Below, one piece after another: positions 54,994 through 64,000 of a stretch of DNA of 64,000 nucleotides. Source of the DNA: Sva-07 sp963716095. GTDB taxonomy: Bacteria > Actinomycetota > Acidimicrobiia > Acidimicrobiales > Ilumatobacteraceae. Under the pieces are notes generated by a model. It was not told the origin of the DNA, searched no databases, and saw nothing but the letters and a program-made list of their open reading frames with translations. Each line of letters starts with the position of its first letter. Within the stretch, counting starts at the first letter, position 1. The stretch spans positions 58,564-122,563 of the forward strand of contig CAVQSV010000008.1 in assembly GCA_963716095.1 (NCBI GenBank). Reading direction: 5' to 3'. Both the position numbers and the translations under genes were made by a program.

Positions 54994-56226
54994 CAGAATC
55001 CGAAGATATCGGTTGCACTGTCGAGTGCATCGGCCAGGGCGTCGACATCGTCGGTGCCGTTGTACAGATAGAAGCTCGCTCGGGTGGTCGATTGCACGCC
55101 CAGCACCTGCATCAGCGGCTTCGCGCAGTGATGGCCGGCGCGCACGCACACGTTGCGTTCGTCGAGGATCTGGCTGACGTCGTGCGGGTGGAGGTCGCGG
55201 AATGCGAAGCTCAGCACGCCGCCACGGACGGCGGTGTCGTCGGGGCCGTAGATGGTGATCTCGTCGCCGAAGCGTGCGTTCAGGGTGTCGAGCGCATAGC
55301 GCGTGAGGTCGATCTCGTGTTGGCGGATGTCGTCCATCCCGAGGTCTTCGAGGAACTCGACAGCAGCGCGGAGACCGACAGCCTCGGTGATCGGCGGGGT
55401 GCCGGCTTCGAACTTCGCCGGAACCGGCGCGGTGGTGTAGCCGTCGAGGGTGACGGTGTCGATCATGTTGCCGCCGCCGAGGAACGGGGCCATCGAATCG
55501 AGGAGCTCCATCCGGCCCCACAGCATTCCGATGCCCGACGGTCCACACATCTTGTGGCTGGAGAACGCGACGAGGTCGGCGCCCCACGCCTGCACGTCGG
55601 TGGCGTTGTGCGGGACGTATTGACAGGCGTCGACGACGGCCAGAGCTCCGGCGTCGTGGGCCGCGGCGCACAGCTGGGCAACGGGTGGGATCGTGCCGAG
55701 CACGTTGCTCATCGCCGTGAACGAGAACACCTTGGCGCCGTCGAGCAGTTGGTCGAGGTTGCTGAGATCGAGCTGGCCGTCAGCGGTGAGCGGCACCCAG
55801 CGGATTTCGATGCCGATCTCGTCGCGCAGCATCTGCCACGGGACGATGTTGGCATGATGCTCCAGGTGGGTGAGCACGACGACGTCGCCCTCGTGCAGAT
55901 TGCCGACGCCCCACGACCGCGCGATGAGGTTCATCGACTCGGTGGCGTTCTTCGTGAACACGACCTCGTCGGCCGACGACCGCGTTGATCAGCCGGGCGA
56001 CCGCCCGACGCCCTCCTTCGTACGCTTCGGTCGCTTCGCCGGCGAGGCGGTACGAGCTGCGGTTGATCGGGGCATAGGAGTTCTCGAGGAACTCGCTCAT
56101 CGCGTCGATCACCTGGCGCGGCTTCTGGGAGGTGTTGCCCGAGTCGAGGTAGATGAGCGGTTTGCCGTCGATCTCGCGGGCCAGGATCGGGAACTCCTTG
56201 CGCACTCTGTCGAGGTCGAACGCCAT
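54993..56226 (-). CDS. sufS: Cysteine desulfurase SufS, one frameshift near 55980
   Basis: A 410-residue SufS after removal of one base. Start FPILAREIDGKPLIYLDSGN and NSYAPINRSSYRLAGEAT are typical. After LINA a surplus G in GCGGTCG breaks the frame; without it the chain reads INASSADEVVFTKNATES, exactly as in the family. PLP lysine is in AFSSHKMCGPSG and the active cysteine in RAGHHCAKP. The enzyme supplies sulfur from L-cysteine to SufU. No second desulfurase is in the window and SufS is normally essential, so the break is probably a sequence error. Confidence 0.88.
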
Positions 56227-56291
56227 GGATCGATCCTACCGGCGCGCCCAGACCGGTGGCCCCGGCGCCCGGTCGCCGTGTGAGCGAACGG

Positions 56292-57615
56292 TCAGCGCGC
56301 GCGTTCGATGTGTTTGGCGACCAGGTTCTCGAGGGCCTCCTGGCGGCCGCTGGTGCGGGTGGGCTCCTTGTCGTTCGCCAGTTGGGCGTCGTGGAGGCCT
56401 TGCAGGGTCGTGCCGCCGGTGATGTCGGTGGTGACTGTCCCAGCCGGCGTAGCGGTCGGCGAGGCGGCGGTCGAGCTCGCCGTCGTCGATGATCGATTGG
56501 GCGACGAGCAACGCCCGCGCCATCGTGTCCATGCCTCCGATGTGTGCGTGGAACAGGTCGTTGCGGTCGCTCGACTGGCGGCGCAGCTTGGCGTCGAAGT
56601 TCATGCCGCCCGATGTGAAGCCGCCGCCGCGCAGGATCTCGAGCATGCCGAGCGTCATCTGCTCGACGGAGACCGGGAATCGGTCGAGGTCCCAGCCGAG
56701 GCGGTCGTCGCCGGCGTTGGCGTCGACCGAGCCGAAGATGCCGGCTGCGACCGCTGAGGCGATCTCGTGGGCGAAGTCGTGCCCGGCGAGCGTTGCATGG
56801 TTCACCTCGATGTTGACCTTCACCTCGTTCTCGAGCCCGTACTTCTGCAGGAAGGCATGGACCGCGGCGACGTCGTAGTCGTACTGGTGCTTGGTCGGCT
56901 CGAACGGCTTCGGCTCGATCAGGATCAGTCCCTCGAATCCGATGGCGTGCTTGTGTTCGACGACCAGGTTGAAGAAGCGGCCGAGCTGGTCGAGCTCTCG
57001 TCGGAGGTCGGTGTTGAGCAGCGTGTCGTAGCCCTCGCGGCCGCCCCACAGCACGTAGTTGGCGCCCCCGAGCCGGTGCGTCGCGTTCATGCAGTGGGCG
57101 ACCTGTGCAGCGGCGTAGCGGAAGAGGTCGGGGTCGGGATTGGTCGCGGCCCCCGCCTGGAACCGAGGGTGTGAGAACAGGTTCGCGGTGCCCCAGAGCA
57201 GCTTCACGCCTGTGCGCTCCTGATGGTCGGCGGCCAGCTCGACCATCTCGTCGAAGTTGCGGCACGACTCGGCGAACGTCGAGCCCTCCGGAGCGATGTC
57301 GCGATCGTGGAAGCAGTAGAAGGGCGCGCCGAGCTTCGAGACGAACTCGAACGCCACCTCCATCTTCTCCTTGGCAGCCTCCATCGGGTCGCGGGCGGGA
57401 TCGAGCCAGGGGCGGTCGAGCGTGCCGGCTCCGAAGATGTCGATGCCCTCGGAGTTGAACGAGTGCCAGTACGACACCGCGAAGCGCAGGTGTTCGGCCA
57501 TCGTCTTGCCGGCCACGACGCGATCGGCGTCGTACCAGCGAAAGGCCAGAGGGTTGTCGGAATCGGGTCCCTCGTACGAGATCCGATCGATGTCCGAGAA
57601 GAAGTCACTACTCAT
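56292..57615 (-). CDS. xylA: Xylose isomerase, one frameshift near 56430
   Basis: A 440-residue xylose isomerase after a one-base correction. Motifs: PLAFRWYDADRVVAGKTM, FHDRDIAPEG (active-site His), LILIEPKPFEPTKHQYDYD and VKVNIEVNHATLAGHDFAHE (metal ligands), and DRLGWDLDRFP. It converts D-xylose to D-xylulose. Near 56430 a surplus base replaces the family-like end (DITGGTTLQGLHDAQLAN, EALENLVAKHIERAR) with frameshifted sequence; the corrected stop is at 56292. It is divergent from a ROK regulator with a palindromic operator between them. No xylulokinase gene is in the window. Confidence 0.9.
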
Positions 57616-57665
57616 GTCGTGGCACGTCCTGTGTCGTGGTCGGTGGGTGTCCGTGGCCCAAGGGC

Positions 57666-57703
57666 ACGTTTGTTGACAACTATGACAAATGTGTCCGTAG
57701 AAT
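57666..57703 (+). promoter_or_regulatory. ROK-type operator overlapping the xylR promoter
   Basis: ACGTTTGT (57666-57673), 11 bases, ACAAATGT (57685-57692): 7 of 8 positions pair. It overlaps a TTGACA (57673-57678), with TAGAAT at 57698-57703 after a long 19-base spacer, and lies 50 bases before the divergent xylA start. It is a likely binding site of the ROK regulator. Confidence 0.6.
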
Positions 57704-57711
57704 GCAAACCC

Positions 57712-58917
57712 ATGTCTGCCGCCGCTCGAACGCCACATCTCCGGCGTTCGAACCTGGCGCTCGTGCTCGATGAACTGCGGCGTCGAGGGCCGCGGTCGCG
57801 GTCGCAGCTCGTGAGCGCAACCGGTCTCACGCGAAGCGCCATCGCAGGGCTCGTCGGAGAGCTGGCGGCACTGAGCCTCGTGATCGAGGAACCGTCGGAG
57901 TCCGACGGACGGCCCGGCCGTCCGTCGCCGGTCGTGCGGATCGACGATCGGTCGATCGGCGCCCTTGCGATCGAGGTCTTCGTCGACGAGATCGGTGCCG
58001 CGATCGTGGCACTCGACGGTTCGGTCGTCAGCAGTGCCCGACTCGCACGGTCGAGGGACCGGGTCACCGTTGACGCGACCATCGCCGACGTCGCGGTGCT
58101 GCTCGCCCAACTCGACGACAGCGCCGTCGACGGCGAGGAACGGCGCCTGATCGGCTGTGGCGTCTCGGTGCCCGGGCTCGTTCGCGACATCGACGGGGTG
58201 GTCGTCGCGGCGCCGAATCTCGATTGGATCGACGTCGCCCTCGCCGACGTGCTCAGCTCGGTGCTCGCCGACGATCTGCCGGTCTCGATCGGCAACGACG
58301 CCGACCTCGGTGCCCTCGCCGAATCCCGATTCGGGGCCGCCGTGGATTCCGGCCAGATGGTCTTCGTCTCGGGTGAGGTCGGCGTCGGAGGTGGGCTCGT
58401 CGCTGCCGGCCGCCCCATCGTCGGGGCACATGGATTTGCCGGAGAGATCGGTCATCTCCCGGTCAATCCCGACGGCCGACGATGCCGCTGTGGGTCGGTC
58501 GGTTGTTGGGAGACCGAAGTCGGCGAAGCCGCACTCCTGGAACGAGCGGGGCTCGACCCGGACGGCGGTCGAGCGGCGGTCGATGAACTGCTCGAACGGG
58601 CCGACGCCGGCGACCTCGCCGCCACTGCCGCACTCGCTGTCGAGGCGCGCTGGCTTGCGATCGGTATCGCAGGTCTCGTCAACGTGCTCGATCCCGACAC
58701 CGTGGTACTCGGAGGGCTCTTCGCCCGGATCCTTCCGTCGATTCGTGCGTCGCTCGACGACGAACTGGCCCTGCGCCGTTACCGAACGGCGCAGCGCGAC
58801 GTTGCGGTGGTCGGTGCGGATCTGGGCTCACGGGCGGTGACCGTGGGCGCCGCCGAGTTGGCGTTCGGCGCACTGCTCGAGGATCCGGCCCAGGTGATGA
58901 TCCGCGCTCGCGTCTGA
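57712..58917 (+). CDS. ROK family transcriptional regulator (XylR-like)
   Basis: A 401-residue ROK repressor. An N-terminal winged helix (about 8-65, LALVLDELRRRGPRSRSQLV, TGLTRSAIAGLVGEL) precedes the ROK sugar-binding domain with GCGVSVPGLV, SIGNDADLGALAE, GFAGEIGHLPVNPDG and the zinc motif CRCGSVGCWE. It probably represses xylA and the XylF transporter in the absence of xylose, given its position and the palindrome upstream. ATG 57712 is 8 bases after the -10-like TAGAAT, so the transcript may be leaderless. Confidence 0.9.
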   Translation: MSAAARTPHLRRSNLALVLDELRRRGPRSRSQLVSATGLTRSAIAGLVGELAALSLVIEEPSESDGRPGRPSPVVRIDDRSIGALAIEVFVDEIGAAIVALDGSVVSSARLARSRDRVTVDATIADVAVLLAQLDDSAVDGEERRLIGCGVSVPGLVRDIDGVVVAAPNLDWIDVALADVLSSVLADDLPVSIGNDADLGALAESRFGAAVDSGQMVFVSGEVGVGGGLVAAGRPIVGAHGFAGEIGHLPVNPDGRRCRCGSVGCWETEVGEAALLERAGLDPDGGRAAVDELLERADAGDLAATAALAVEARWLAIGIAGLVNVLDPDTVVLGGLFARILPSIRASLDDELALRRYRTAQRDVAVVGADLGSRAVTVGAAELAFGALLEDPAQVMIRARV

Positions 58918-58945
58918 GCGATCGGTGGCGACCGGGGCGTGCGCG

Positions 58946-60637
58946 TCACCCTGTCGGCGGTCGACGTACGGTGGGCTCGGGATCACCACGCACGACGGTC
59001 GCGAACTGGTCGGCGTCGACGGTGATCCACTCGCCGACCTCTCCGTCGGGCCAGGTGACACGAAGCTCGGCGGTGTCGGCATCTCCGAGTCCGGCATGGA
59101 TCCAGCCCGACTTGCCGCCGACGTGACCGCCCCCGATCGTCACCTCGCGGACGGTGGTTCCCGAGTCGGTTCGTAGCTCGAGCCACGCCCCGATCGCGTC
59201 CACGTTGGGGGTGGGCTGTTCGAGTTCGACGGCGAGCCAGTGGCCCATTGGCGTCGTCTCCGATGCATCGCCGCTGCCGACGTTGCGCCACAGAGAGGCA
59301 GCTGTCTCCCGGTTGACGACGACGAGGTCGAGCAGGCCGTCGAGATCGAGGTCGACGAGCGAGGCGCCCCGAGAGCGCTCGAACCCGACGATGCCGGCGG
59401 CTTCGGCGCCCTCGACGAAGGTGCCGTCCGGCTGGCCGATGAGCAGGTTGTTCGGATCGCGCATCGCATGGTCGGTCTGGCCTTCGACGTTGCCCTTGGT
59501 CACGAAGAGATCGACGAAGCCGTCGTTGTTCACGTCCTCGAACTCCGGGTGCCAGGCGGTCGACGGGAGCACGTCGCCGCCGACGTACGGCCGCTGTGCC
59601 GTCACGCCACGACGCAGCGCGATGTCGCTGTAGGTCGGAGCGGCTGGTCCGGCATCGAGCGATTGGAGCTTGTTGTCGCCCTGACTCGTGATGAACACCT
59701 CAGGCAGGCCATCGCCTGTCAGATCGCGACTCGCAAGCCCCATGCCCCACACCTGCAGCGGCCGCCACCCTTCGGCCTGGGTGTAGAGCCGTGGCGCCTC
59801 GCCGGGAGCGATCGCCCAGAGCTGCTCGCTCCCGTCGGTGTAGTAGTGCCGATCGTTTGCGAGCCGCAGGTCGCGCTGCCCGGTTCGGCTCCAGTCGCTG
59901 AACAGCATCGACAGCGTGCAGTAGCCGGGCGTGAGGGGGATCGGATCGCCGTAGGCGTCGCCGTCGGGCCGGACGAGCGAACTGTCGCCACAGGTTGTCA
60001 GGTCGTCCTGGAGGTACGTGCCGAAGGCCAGCGTCGGCAACGCGTCGGCGCCCTGCCATGTGGCGCTGAACGCCGTCGTCCAATCGTCGCCGCCGTCGAT
60101 GCCGAGCGCGTCGGTCGCTAGCTCGAAGCGGCAGTCGCCGAGCCCGCGCAGGACCTCGTTCTCGCCGTGACGCAGCACGACCAGATCGAGATTGTCGTCG
60201 CTGTCGATGTCGATCGGATAGGCGCCGGTCACCGCCGCGAGGTCGGTGACCGGCGACCGCACTGCCTCGAACTGCAGCGTGCCGCCTGTCGAGCTGGTGT
60301 TCCGGTAGAGCGCCGCTGGGGAGGATCCGCCCGCGAAGTACAGATCGGGGAACCCGTCGTCGTCGCAGTCGAAGGCCGCTACGCCTCCCCCGACGAAGTA
60401 GTCGAAGTCGCCGGTGTAGGCGTGATCGACGCCGGAGTCGGCGGTGTCGTCGACGAATCGTGGCGGGGGCGCCTCCGTCGTCGACGCCTCGGAGCTGTCT
60501 GTTCCCTGCGCCGAGACGACGAGTGCACCGACGCCGACGAGCACCACGACGGGTGCCGCGACCATCCACCACGGCGGGCGACGTCTGGCCGTGGTGTCGC
60601 CGGATGCCGGAGGCGCGATCGGGTCCGAGCTGGTCAT
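58946..60637 (-). CDS. CRTAC1-like FG-GAP/VCBS repeat protein with ASPIC/UnbV domain
   Basis: A 563-residue membrane-anchored extracytoplasmic protein. One N-terminal helix (WWMVAAPVVVLVGVGALVVS) is followed by beta-propeller repeats with calcium-type loops (FDCDDDGFPDLYFAGG, DIDSDDNLDLVVL, DLTGDGLPEVFIT, VNNDGFVDLFVTKG, DLDLDGLLDLVVV) and an ASPIC/UnbV domain at the C-terminus (VREVTIGGGHVGGKSGWIH, LRVTWPDGEVGEW). It is divergent from a vanadium-haloperoxidase-like gene with only 21 bases between the starts, so the two are probably co-regulated. The function is unknown; a surface adhesion or binding role is usual for such propellers. Confidence 0.88.
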   Translation of the reverse strand: MTSSDPIAPPASGDTTARRRPPWWMVAAPVVVLVGVGALVVSAQGTDSSEASTTEAPPPRFVDDTADSGVDHAYTGDFDYFVGGGVAAFDCDDDGFPDLYFAGGSSPAALYRNTSSTGGTLQFEAVRSPVTDLAAVTGAYPIDIDSDDNLDLVVLRHGENEVLRGLGDCRFELATDALGIDGGDDWTTAFSATWQGADALPTLAFGTYLQDDLTTCGDSSLVRPDGDAYGDPIPLTPGYCTLSMLFSDWSRTGQRDLRLANDRHYYTDGSEQLWAIAPGEAPRLYTQAEGWRPLQVWGMGLASRDLTGDGLPEVFITSQGDNKLQSLDAGPAAPTYSDIALRRGVTAQRPYVGGDVLPSTAWHPEFEDVNNDGFVDLFVTKGNVEGQTDHAMRDPNNLLIGQPDGTFVEGAEAAGIVGFERSRGASLVDLDLDGLLDLVVVNRETAASLWRNVGSGDASETTPMGHWLAVELEQPTPNVDAIGAWLELRTDSGTTVREVTIGGGHVGGKSGWIHAGLGDADTAELRVTWPDGEVGEWITVDADQFATVVRGDPEPTVRRPPTG

Positions 60638-60658
60638 CGCAGTAGATTCTCGCGCCGC

Positions 60659-62533
60659 ATGAGTCCACCAGCACATCACCGCCGCCCGCTGGCCGGTTTG
60701 ACGGTCGCCGCCGTGCTCGTCGTGGCACTCACGGCGTGCTCGAACGACGAGGCAGGCTCGACGGTCGAGGGATGCACGCGCGCCGATCTCGGCGGCCACA
60801 GCGTGGCGCGGGTGTGGGACGACACGACCCTCGAGCTGATCCGCCAGGTCGTGCCGGCACCCACCGTGCACGCCCGGAACCTGTTCCACACCTCGGCGGC
60901 GATGTGGGATGCGTGGGCTGCCTACGACCCGACCGCCGACGGGTACTTCGTGACCGAGAAGCACACCGCTGACGACGTGCAGGCCTCCCGCGAAGCAGCG
61001 ATGAGTCAGGCTGCCTACCGCATCCTGCTGTGGAGATACGCGACGGTCTCCGACCTGCCCGCGGCGGTAGAGCAGCTCGATGCGGTGATGGCGGAACTCT
61101 GCTACCCGATCGATGATTCCTCGACGGATGGTGACGGCCCGATCGCACTCGGCAATCGGATCGCCGACGCAGTGATCGAGTTCGGTGCGACCGACGGGGC
61201 ACTCGAAGACGAACGCTATGTCGACAGCTCGTACCGGGCCGCGAACGAAGCGATGGTCGTGAGCGATCCCGGCACGATCATGAGCGATCCGAACTCGTGG
61301 CAGCCGCTCTCGCTGGGTCTGCAGCTCTCCCAGAACGGCCTGCCGATTCCCGGCAACGTGCAGGAGTACATCGGTCCGCACTGGGGCTACGTGACGTCGT
61401 TCGCGCTCCCGGAGTCGCCCACGGGGACGCCGATCGATCCCGGTCCACCGCCGAGGCTCGGCGACCCGGCCACCGATGCCGAATTCAAGCAGGCGGCGCT
61501 CGACGTGCTCCGCGACAGCTCGCTGCTCGACCCGTCGCAGTCCGAGGTGATCGACGTCAGCCCGGCGTCGATGGGCGACAACGTCATCGGGACCAACGAC
61601 GGATCGGGCTACGACCTCAACCCGGCGACCGGCGAGCCGTACGAACCACGGCCCACTGTGGCCGCCGACCTCTACCGGGCGATCGCCGAGTACTGGGCCG
61701 ACGGGCCGACGTCCGAGACGCCGCCGGGCCACTGGAACCTGCTCGCCAACAGTCTCGTCGACACCCCAGGGTTCGAACGGCGCTTCCGTGGTGAGGGGCC
61801 CGAGCTCGACCCGCTGGAGTGGGACGTCAAGACCTACTTCGCGCTCAACGGGGCGGTGCACGACGCGGCGATCGCCGGGTGGGGACTGAAGGCGTTCTAC
61901 GACTCGGTGCGTCCCATCTCGATGATCCGGTACATGGGTGGACTCGGCCAGTCGAGCGATCCGGACGGTCCCTCGTACGATCCGGACGGCCTCCCGCTGG
62001 AGGCGGGCCTCGTCGAGGTGATCACTCCGGAGTCGAGCGCCCCCGGTGGACGACACGAGTCACTCGCCGATCATGTCGGCGAGATCGCCGTGTACGCCTG
62101 GCGCGGCAGTCCCGAGGACCCCGAAACCGAGACGAGCGGGGTCGGATGGATCCGAGCCGTCGACTGGGTGCCGTACCAACGCCCGACGTTCGTGACGCCG
62201 TCATTCGCCGGCTACGTGTCGGGTCACAGCACGTTCAGCCGGGCCGCGGCAGAGGTGCTGACGGGTCTCACCGGAACGCCCTACTTCCCGGGCGGGCTCG
62301 CGACCTGGACGGTCGAGGAGGGGGAGCTGCTGCACGAGGAAGGTCCGACCGCGGACGTCGAGTTGCAGTGGGCGACCTACTACGACGCATCCGACCAAGC
62401 GGGCATCTCCCGGCTCTACGGGGGCATCCACATTGCGCAGGACGACATCGAAGGACGCATCATCGGTTCACAGGTCGGGTTGGGCGCATGGGAGTTGGCG
62501 CAGACCTACTTCGACGGCACCGCAGAACGTTGA
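60659..62533 (+). CDS. Vanadium-dependent haloperoxidase-like lipoprotein (PAP2 superfamily)
   Basis: A 624-residue lipoprotein (lipobox ALTAC, Cys27). The vanadate/phosphate site is complete: KAFYDSVRPISMIRY (Lys and Arg), YVSGHSTFSRAA (Ser-Gly-His) and ISRLYGGIHIAQDD (Arg and the metal-linked His). Sequence and length fit bacterial vanadium-dependent haloperoxidases or PAP2-type phosphatases; halide oxidation cannot be shown from sequence alone. The protein acts outside the membrane. ATG 60659 gives the signal peptide. It is divergent from the CRTAC1-like gene and followed after 111 bases by xylF. Confidence 0.85.
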   Translation: MSPPAHHRRPLAGLTVAAVLVVALTACSNDEAGSTVEGCTRADLGGHSVARVWDDTTLELIRQVVPAPTVHARNLFHTSAAMWDAWAAYDPTADGYFVTEKHTADDVQASREAAMSQAAYRILLWRYATVSDLPAAVEQLDAVMAELCYPIDDSSTDGDGPIALGNRIADAVIEFGATDGALEDERYVDSSYRAANEAMVVSDPGTIMSDPNSWQPLSLGLQLSQNGLPIPGNVQEYIGPHWGYVTSFALPESPTGTPIDPGPPPRLGDPATDAEFKQAALDVLRDSSLLDPSQSEVIDVSPASMGDNVIGTNDGSGYDLNPATGEPYEPRPTVAADLYRAIAEYWADGPTSETPPGHWNLLANSLVDTPGFERRFRGEGPELDPLEWDVKTYFALNGAVHDAAIAGWGLKAFYDSVRPISMIRYMGGLGQSSDPDGPSYDPDGLPLEAGLVEVITPESSAPGGRHESLADHVGEIAVYAWRGSPEDPETETSGVGWIRAVDWVPYQRPTFVTPSFAGYVSGHSTFSRAAAEVLTGLTGTPYFPGGLATWTVEEGELLHEEGPTADVELQWATYYDASDQAGISRLYGGIHIAQDDIEGRIIGSQVGLGAWELAQTYFDGTAER

Positions 62534-62598
62534 CGTCGCGAACAAATGTGACTTTGGGTCCTTTGCTCGCACTCCCCGCGGGGTATACGGTCACTTCG

Positions 62599-62621
62599 TT
62601 CGCCGTTCAACTGACGGCGAA
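62599..62621 (+). promoter_or_regulatory. Leader hairpin upstream of xylF
   Basis: TTCGCCGT and ACGGCGAA form an 8-pair stem with a 7-base loop, 23 bases before the xylF start and close to its ribosome site (GGGGAG). It could be an mRNA-stability or regulatory element, or the terminator of the haloperoxidase gene. Confidence 0.45.
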
Positions 62622-62644
62622 TCCATCAACAAGGGGAGAACAGA

Positions 62645-63772
62645 ATGAGAGCACGACGCATTGCGTCAGTCGCAGTCGCAGCAGGGTTGGTCCTTGCTGC
62701 CTGCGGTAGTGATGACGACTCGTCATCGTCCGATACCGAGGCGCCTTCGGGCACCACTGGTGACACCACGGCCAGCGATGGCACCGCCGCCAGCGGCGGC
62801 GGCGACTGTGTCGTCGGCGTGTCCTGGAACAACTACCAGGAAGAGCGTTGGGCGAAGCAGGACGAGCCGGCAATGAAGGCAGCGATCGAGGCCGGTGGCG
62901 GCTCCTATGTGTCCAACGACGCCAAGTCGTCGGCCGAGACGCAGGCGAGCAACATGGAGAACCTGATCTCCCAGGGCGCCAACGTTCTCGTGGTCCTCGC
63001 CCAGGACGGCACGGCGGTCATTCCGGCGGTCCAGAGCGCGATCTCGCAGGGCATTCCTGTCGTCGCCTACGACCGGTTGATCGAGGACACCGGCGTCCTC
63101 TACCTCACCTTCGACAACCAGCTGGTCGGCGAGATGCAGGCCCAGGCGCTCTTCGACATCCAGCCGTCAGGCAACTGGGTGATCATCAAGGGCAACTCGG
63201 CCGACGCGAACGCCGACTTCCTTCGCTCTGGCGCCGAGAAGGTCATCGGTGACGCCGTCGCCGCAGGTGACATCACCATCGTCGGTGAGGACTACACCGA
63301 CAACTGGGACCCCGCAAACGCCCAGACCACGATGGAGCAGTTCCTGACCGCCGCGGACAACGACATCCAGGTCGCCCTCGTCCAGAACGACGGCATGGCC
63401 GGTGGCGCCATCGCGGCACTCGAAGCACAGGGCCTCGCCGGCCAGGTGCCCGTGTCCGGACAGGACGGCGACTTTGCCGCCCTCAACCGGGTGGCGCTCG
63501 GTACGCAGACCGTCGACGTCTGGAAGGACGCACGCGAGCTCGGCACGGCTGCTGGTGAAGCCGCCATCGCCCTCTGCGGCAACCCCGACCCGTCGGCAGT
63601 GTCCGGTGCGTCGACGTTCGAGACGCCGGGTGGCAACGAGCTCAGCTCGATCTTCCTGGAGCCGATCCCCATCACGCAGGACAACCTCGACGTGGTGGTC
63701 GACGCAGAATGGATCACCGTCGATGAGCTGTGCGCAGGCGTCGAATCCGGTTCGGTGGCGGCCTGCCCCTGA
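62645..63772 (+). CDS. xylF: D-xylose-type sugar ABC transporter substrate-binding lipoprotein
   Basis: A 375-residue periplasmic-binding-protein-like (peripla_BP_4) lipoprotein with lipobox LAAC (Cys20) and a Ser/Thr/Asp linker (20-50). Core motifs are GVSWNNYQEERWAKQDEPAM, GANVLVVLAQDGTAV, IPVVAYDRLIEDTGVLYLTF, IKGNSADANADFLRSGA, ALVQNDGMAGGAIAALEAQG and VSGQDGDFAALNR, which match XylF and relatives. GGGGAG lies 6 bases before ATG. The xylA and ROK regulator genes 5-6 kb upstream support xylose as substrate. A hairpin and the start of the next transporter gene follow. Confidence 0.9.
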   Translation: MRARRIASVAVAAGLVLAACGSDDDSSSSDTEAPSGTTGDTTASDGTAASGGGDCVVGVSWNNYQEERWAKQDEPAMKAAIEAGGGSYVSNDAKSSAETQASNMENLISQGANVLVVLAQDGTAVIPAVQSAISQGIPVVAYDRLIEDTGVLYLTFDNQLVGEMQAQALFDIQPSGNWVIIKGNSADANADFLRSGAEKVIGDAVAAGDITIVGEDYTDNWDPANAQTTMEQFLTAADNDIQVALVQNDGMAGGAIAALEAQGLAGQVPVSGQDGDFAALNRVALGTQTVDVWKDARELGTAAGEAAIALCGNPDPSAVSGASTFETPGGNELSSIFLEPIPITQDNLDVVVDAEWITVDELCAGVESGSVAACP

Positions 63773-63814
63773 CCCGGGGTGGAATGACACCAACTGAAAC
63801 TGCACAGTGAACAG

Positions 63815-63855
63815 AACGTGCCTCTCGTCCGTGATTCACGGGCGGGGGGCACGTT
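63815..63855 (+). terminator. Hairpin after xylF
   Basis: AACGTGCC (63815-63822) pairs with GGCACGTT (63848-63855); inside, CGTCCGTG pairs with CACGGGCG around ATT. It probably gives partial termination so that the binding protein is made in excess over the later transporter genes. Confidence 0.6.
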
Positions 63856-63894
63856 TGGTGTACAACAGGGATCGTATGACGAGGGGGACTGCAC

Positions 63895-64000
63895 ATGACT
63901 GACGCGAACACCGAAGTTCCCGACGGCCAGCCGTCGGAGCCGCCGCCTTCCGTTACGGCACCGGCACCGGCACCTGTGCCGTCGTGGCGCTCGAGTCTCG
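63895..64000 (+). CDS. Start of next transporter gene, cut by the window edge
   Basis: ATG 63895 has GAGGGGG 7 bases upstream and opens a frame of 35 residues to the edge: TDANTEVPDGQPSEPPPS, then a PAPAPVPSWRSSL stretch. A Pro/Ala-rich cytoplasmic tail ending in WRSSL is common before the first helix of XylH-type permeases, so a permease is more likely than the ATPase, but too little is visible to decide. Confidence 0.5.
   Translation, partial: MTDANTEVPDGQPSEPPPSVTAPAPAPVPSWRSSL

Overview
This window is high-GC DNA read densely on both strands. The gene families suggest an actinobacterium, most likely of the Acidimicrobiia (Ilumatobacter-like). The evidence is a SUF iron-sulfur cluster with an ArsR-like SufR, a Get3/ArsA-like ATPase pair, an OtsB1-like trehalose phosphatase set, many lipoproteins opening with ACGS(D)n, and frequent GTG starts with ATGA/GTGA/TGATG gene overlaps. 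The taxonomic call is inference. There are no rRNA or tRNA genes, CRISPR arrays, insertion sequences or prophage genes, and no gene-free stretch exceeds about 230 bases.

Layout. 1-8.2 kb: an edge-truncated aminotransferase, a dienelactone hydrolase, a HAD hydrolase, a GerMN lipoprotein, an acyl-CoA dehydrogenase, a LOG protein, a small lipoprotein and a secreted S33 peptidase. 8.2-12.1 kb: the class Ia ribonucleotide reductase operon, preceded by a promoter and two NrdR-type boxes and ended by a strong hairpin. 12-26.5 kb: acyl-CoA and sugar metabolism (CoA transferase, HMG-CoA-lyase-like enzyme, MaoC hydratase, two HpcH/CitE lyases, HAD-OtsB plus GH65 phosphorylase), with the ATPase pair, a serine hydrolase, a flippase-like membrane protein and MutY. 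26.5-31.6 kb: a divergent pair of a TrkA-N/RyR membrane protein and a TIR-membrane-propeller-peptidoglycan-binding protein, the most likely novel signalling or defence module here. 31.8-39.2 kb: a galT-linked sugar ABC transporter with a DeoR regulator. 39.3-41.3 kb: a UGSC-family selenoprotein with in-frame UGA and a SECIS-like hairpin, coupled to a thioredoxin-like partner. 41.5-48.1 kb: metallo-hydrolase, MauE-like protein, oligopeptidase, ferredoxin, Tat-exported surface protein and an MFS transporter. 48.1-56.2 kb: sufR and sufBCDT, with sufU-sufS converging from the other side. 56.3-64 kb: xylose utilisation (xylA, ROK regulator, XylF-type binding protein and the start of the next transporter gene) interrupted by a divergent CRTAC1 / vanadium-haloperoxidase pair.

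Eleven single-base frameshifts interrupt seven otherwise well-conserved genes, including sufS and xylA; a twelfth is possible at the serine hydrolase. In each case one base added or removed restores family-typical sequence on both sides. I read this as indel errors in the assembly, not decay, and annotate those loci as single genes with the break point given. The UGA in the UGSC gene differs: it is in frame, lies at the family's known Sec position and is followed by a hairpin at the correct distance.

Several control sites can be tied to neighbouring genes: NrdR boxes before nrdA, a 26-bp SufR-type palindrome between sufR and sufB, 10-bp-periodic repeats before the DeoR gene, and a ROK palindrome between xylA and xylR whose two halves recur upstream of xylF and of the following transporter gene.
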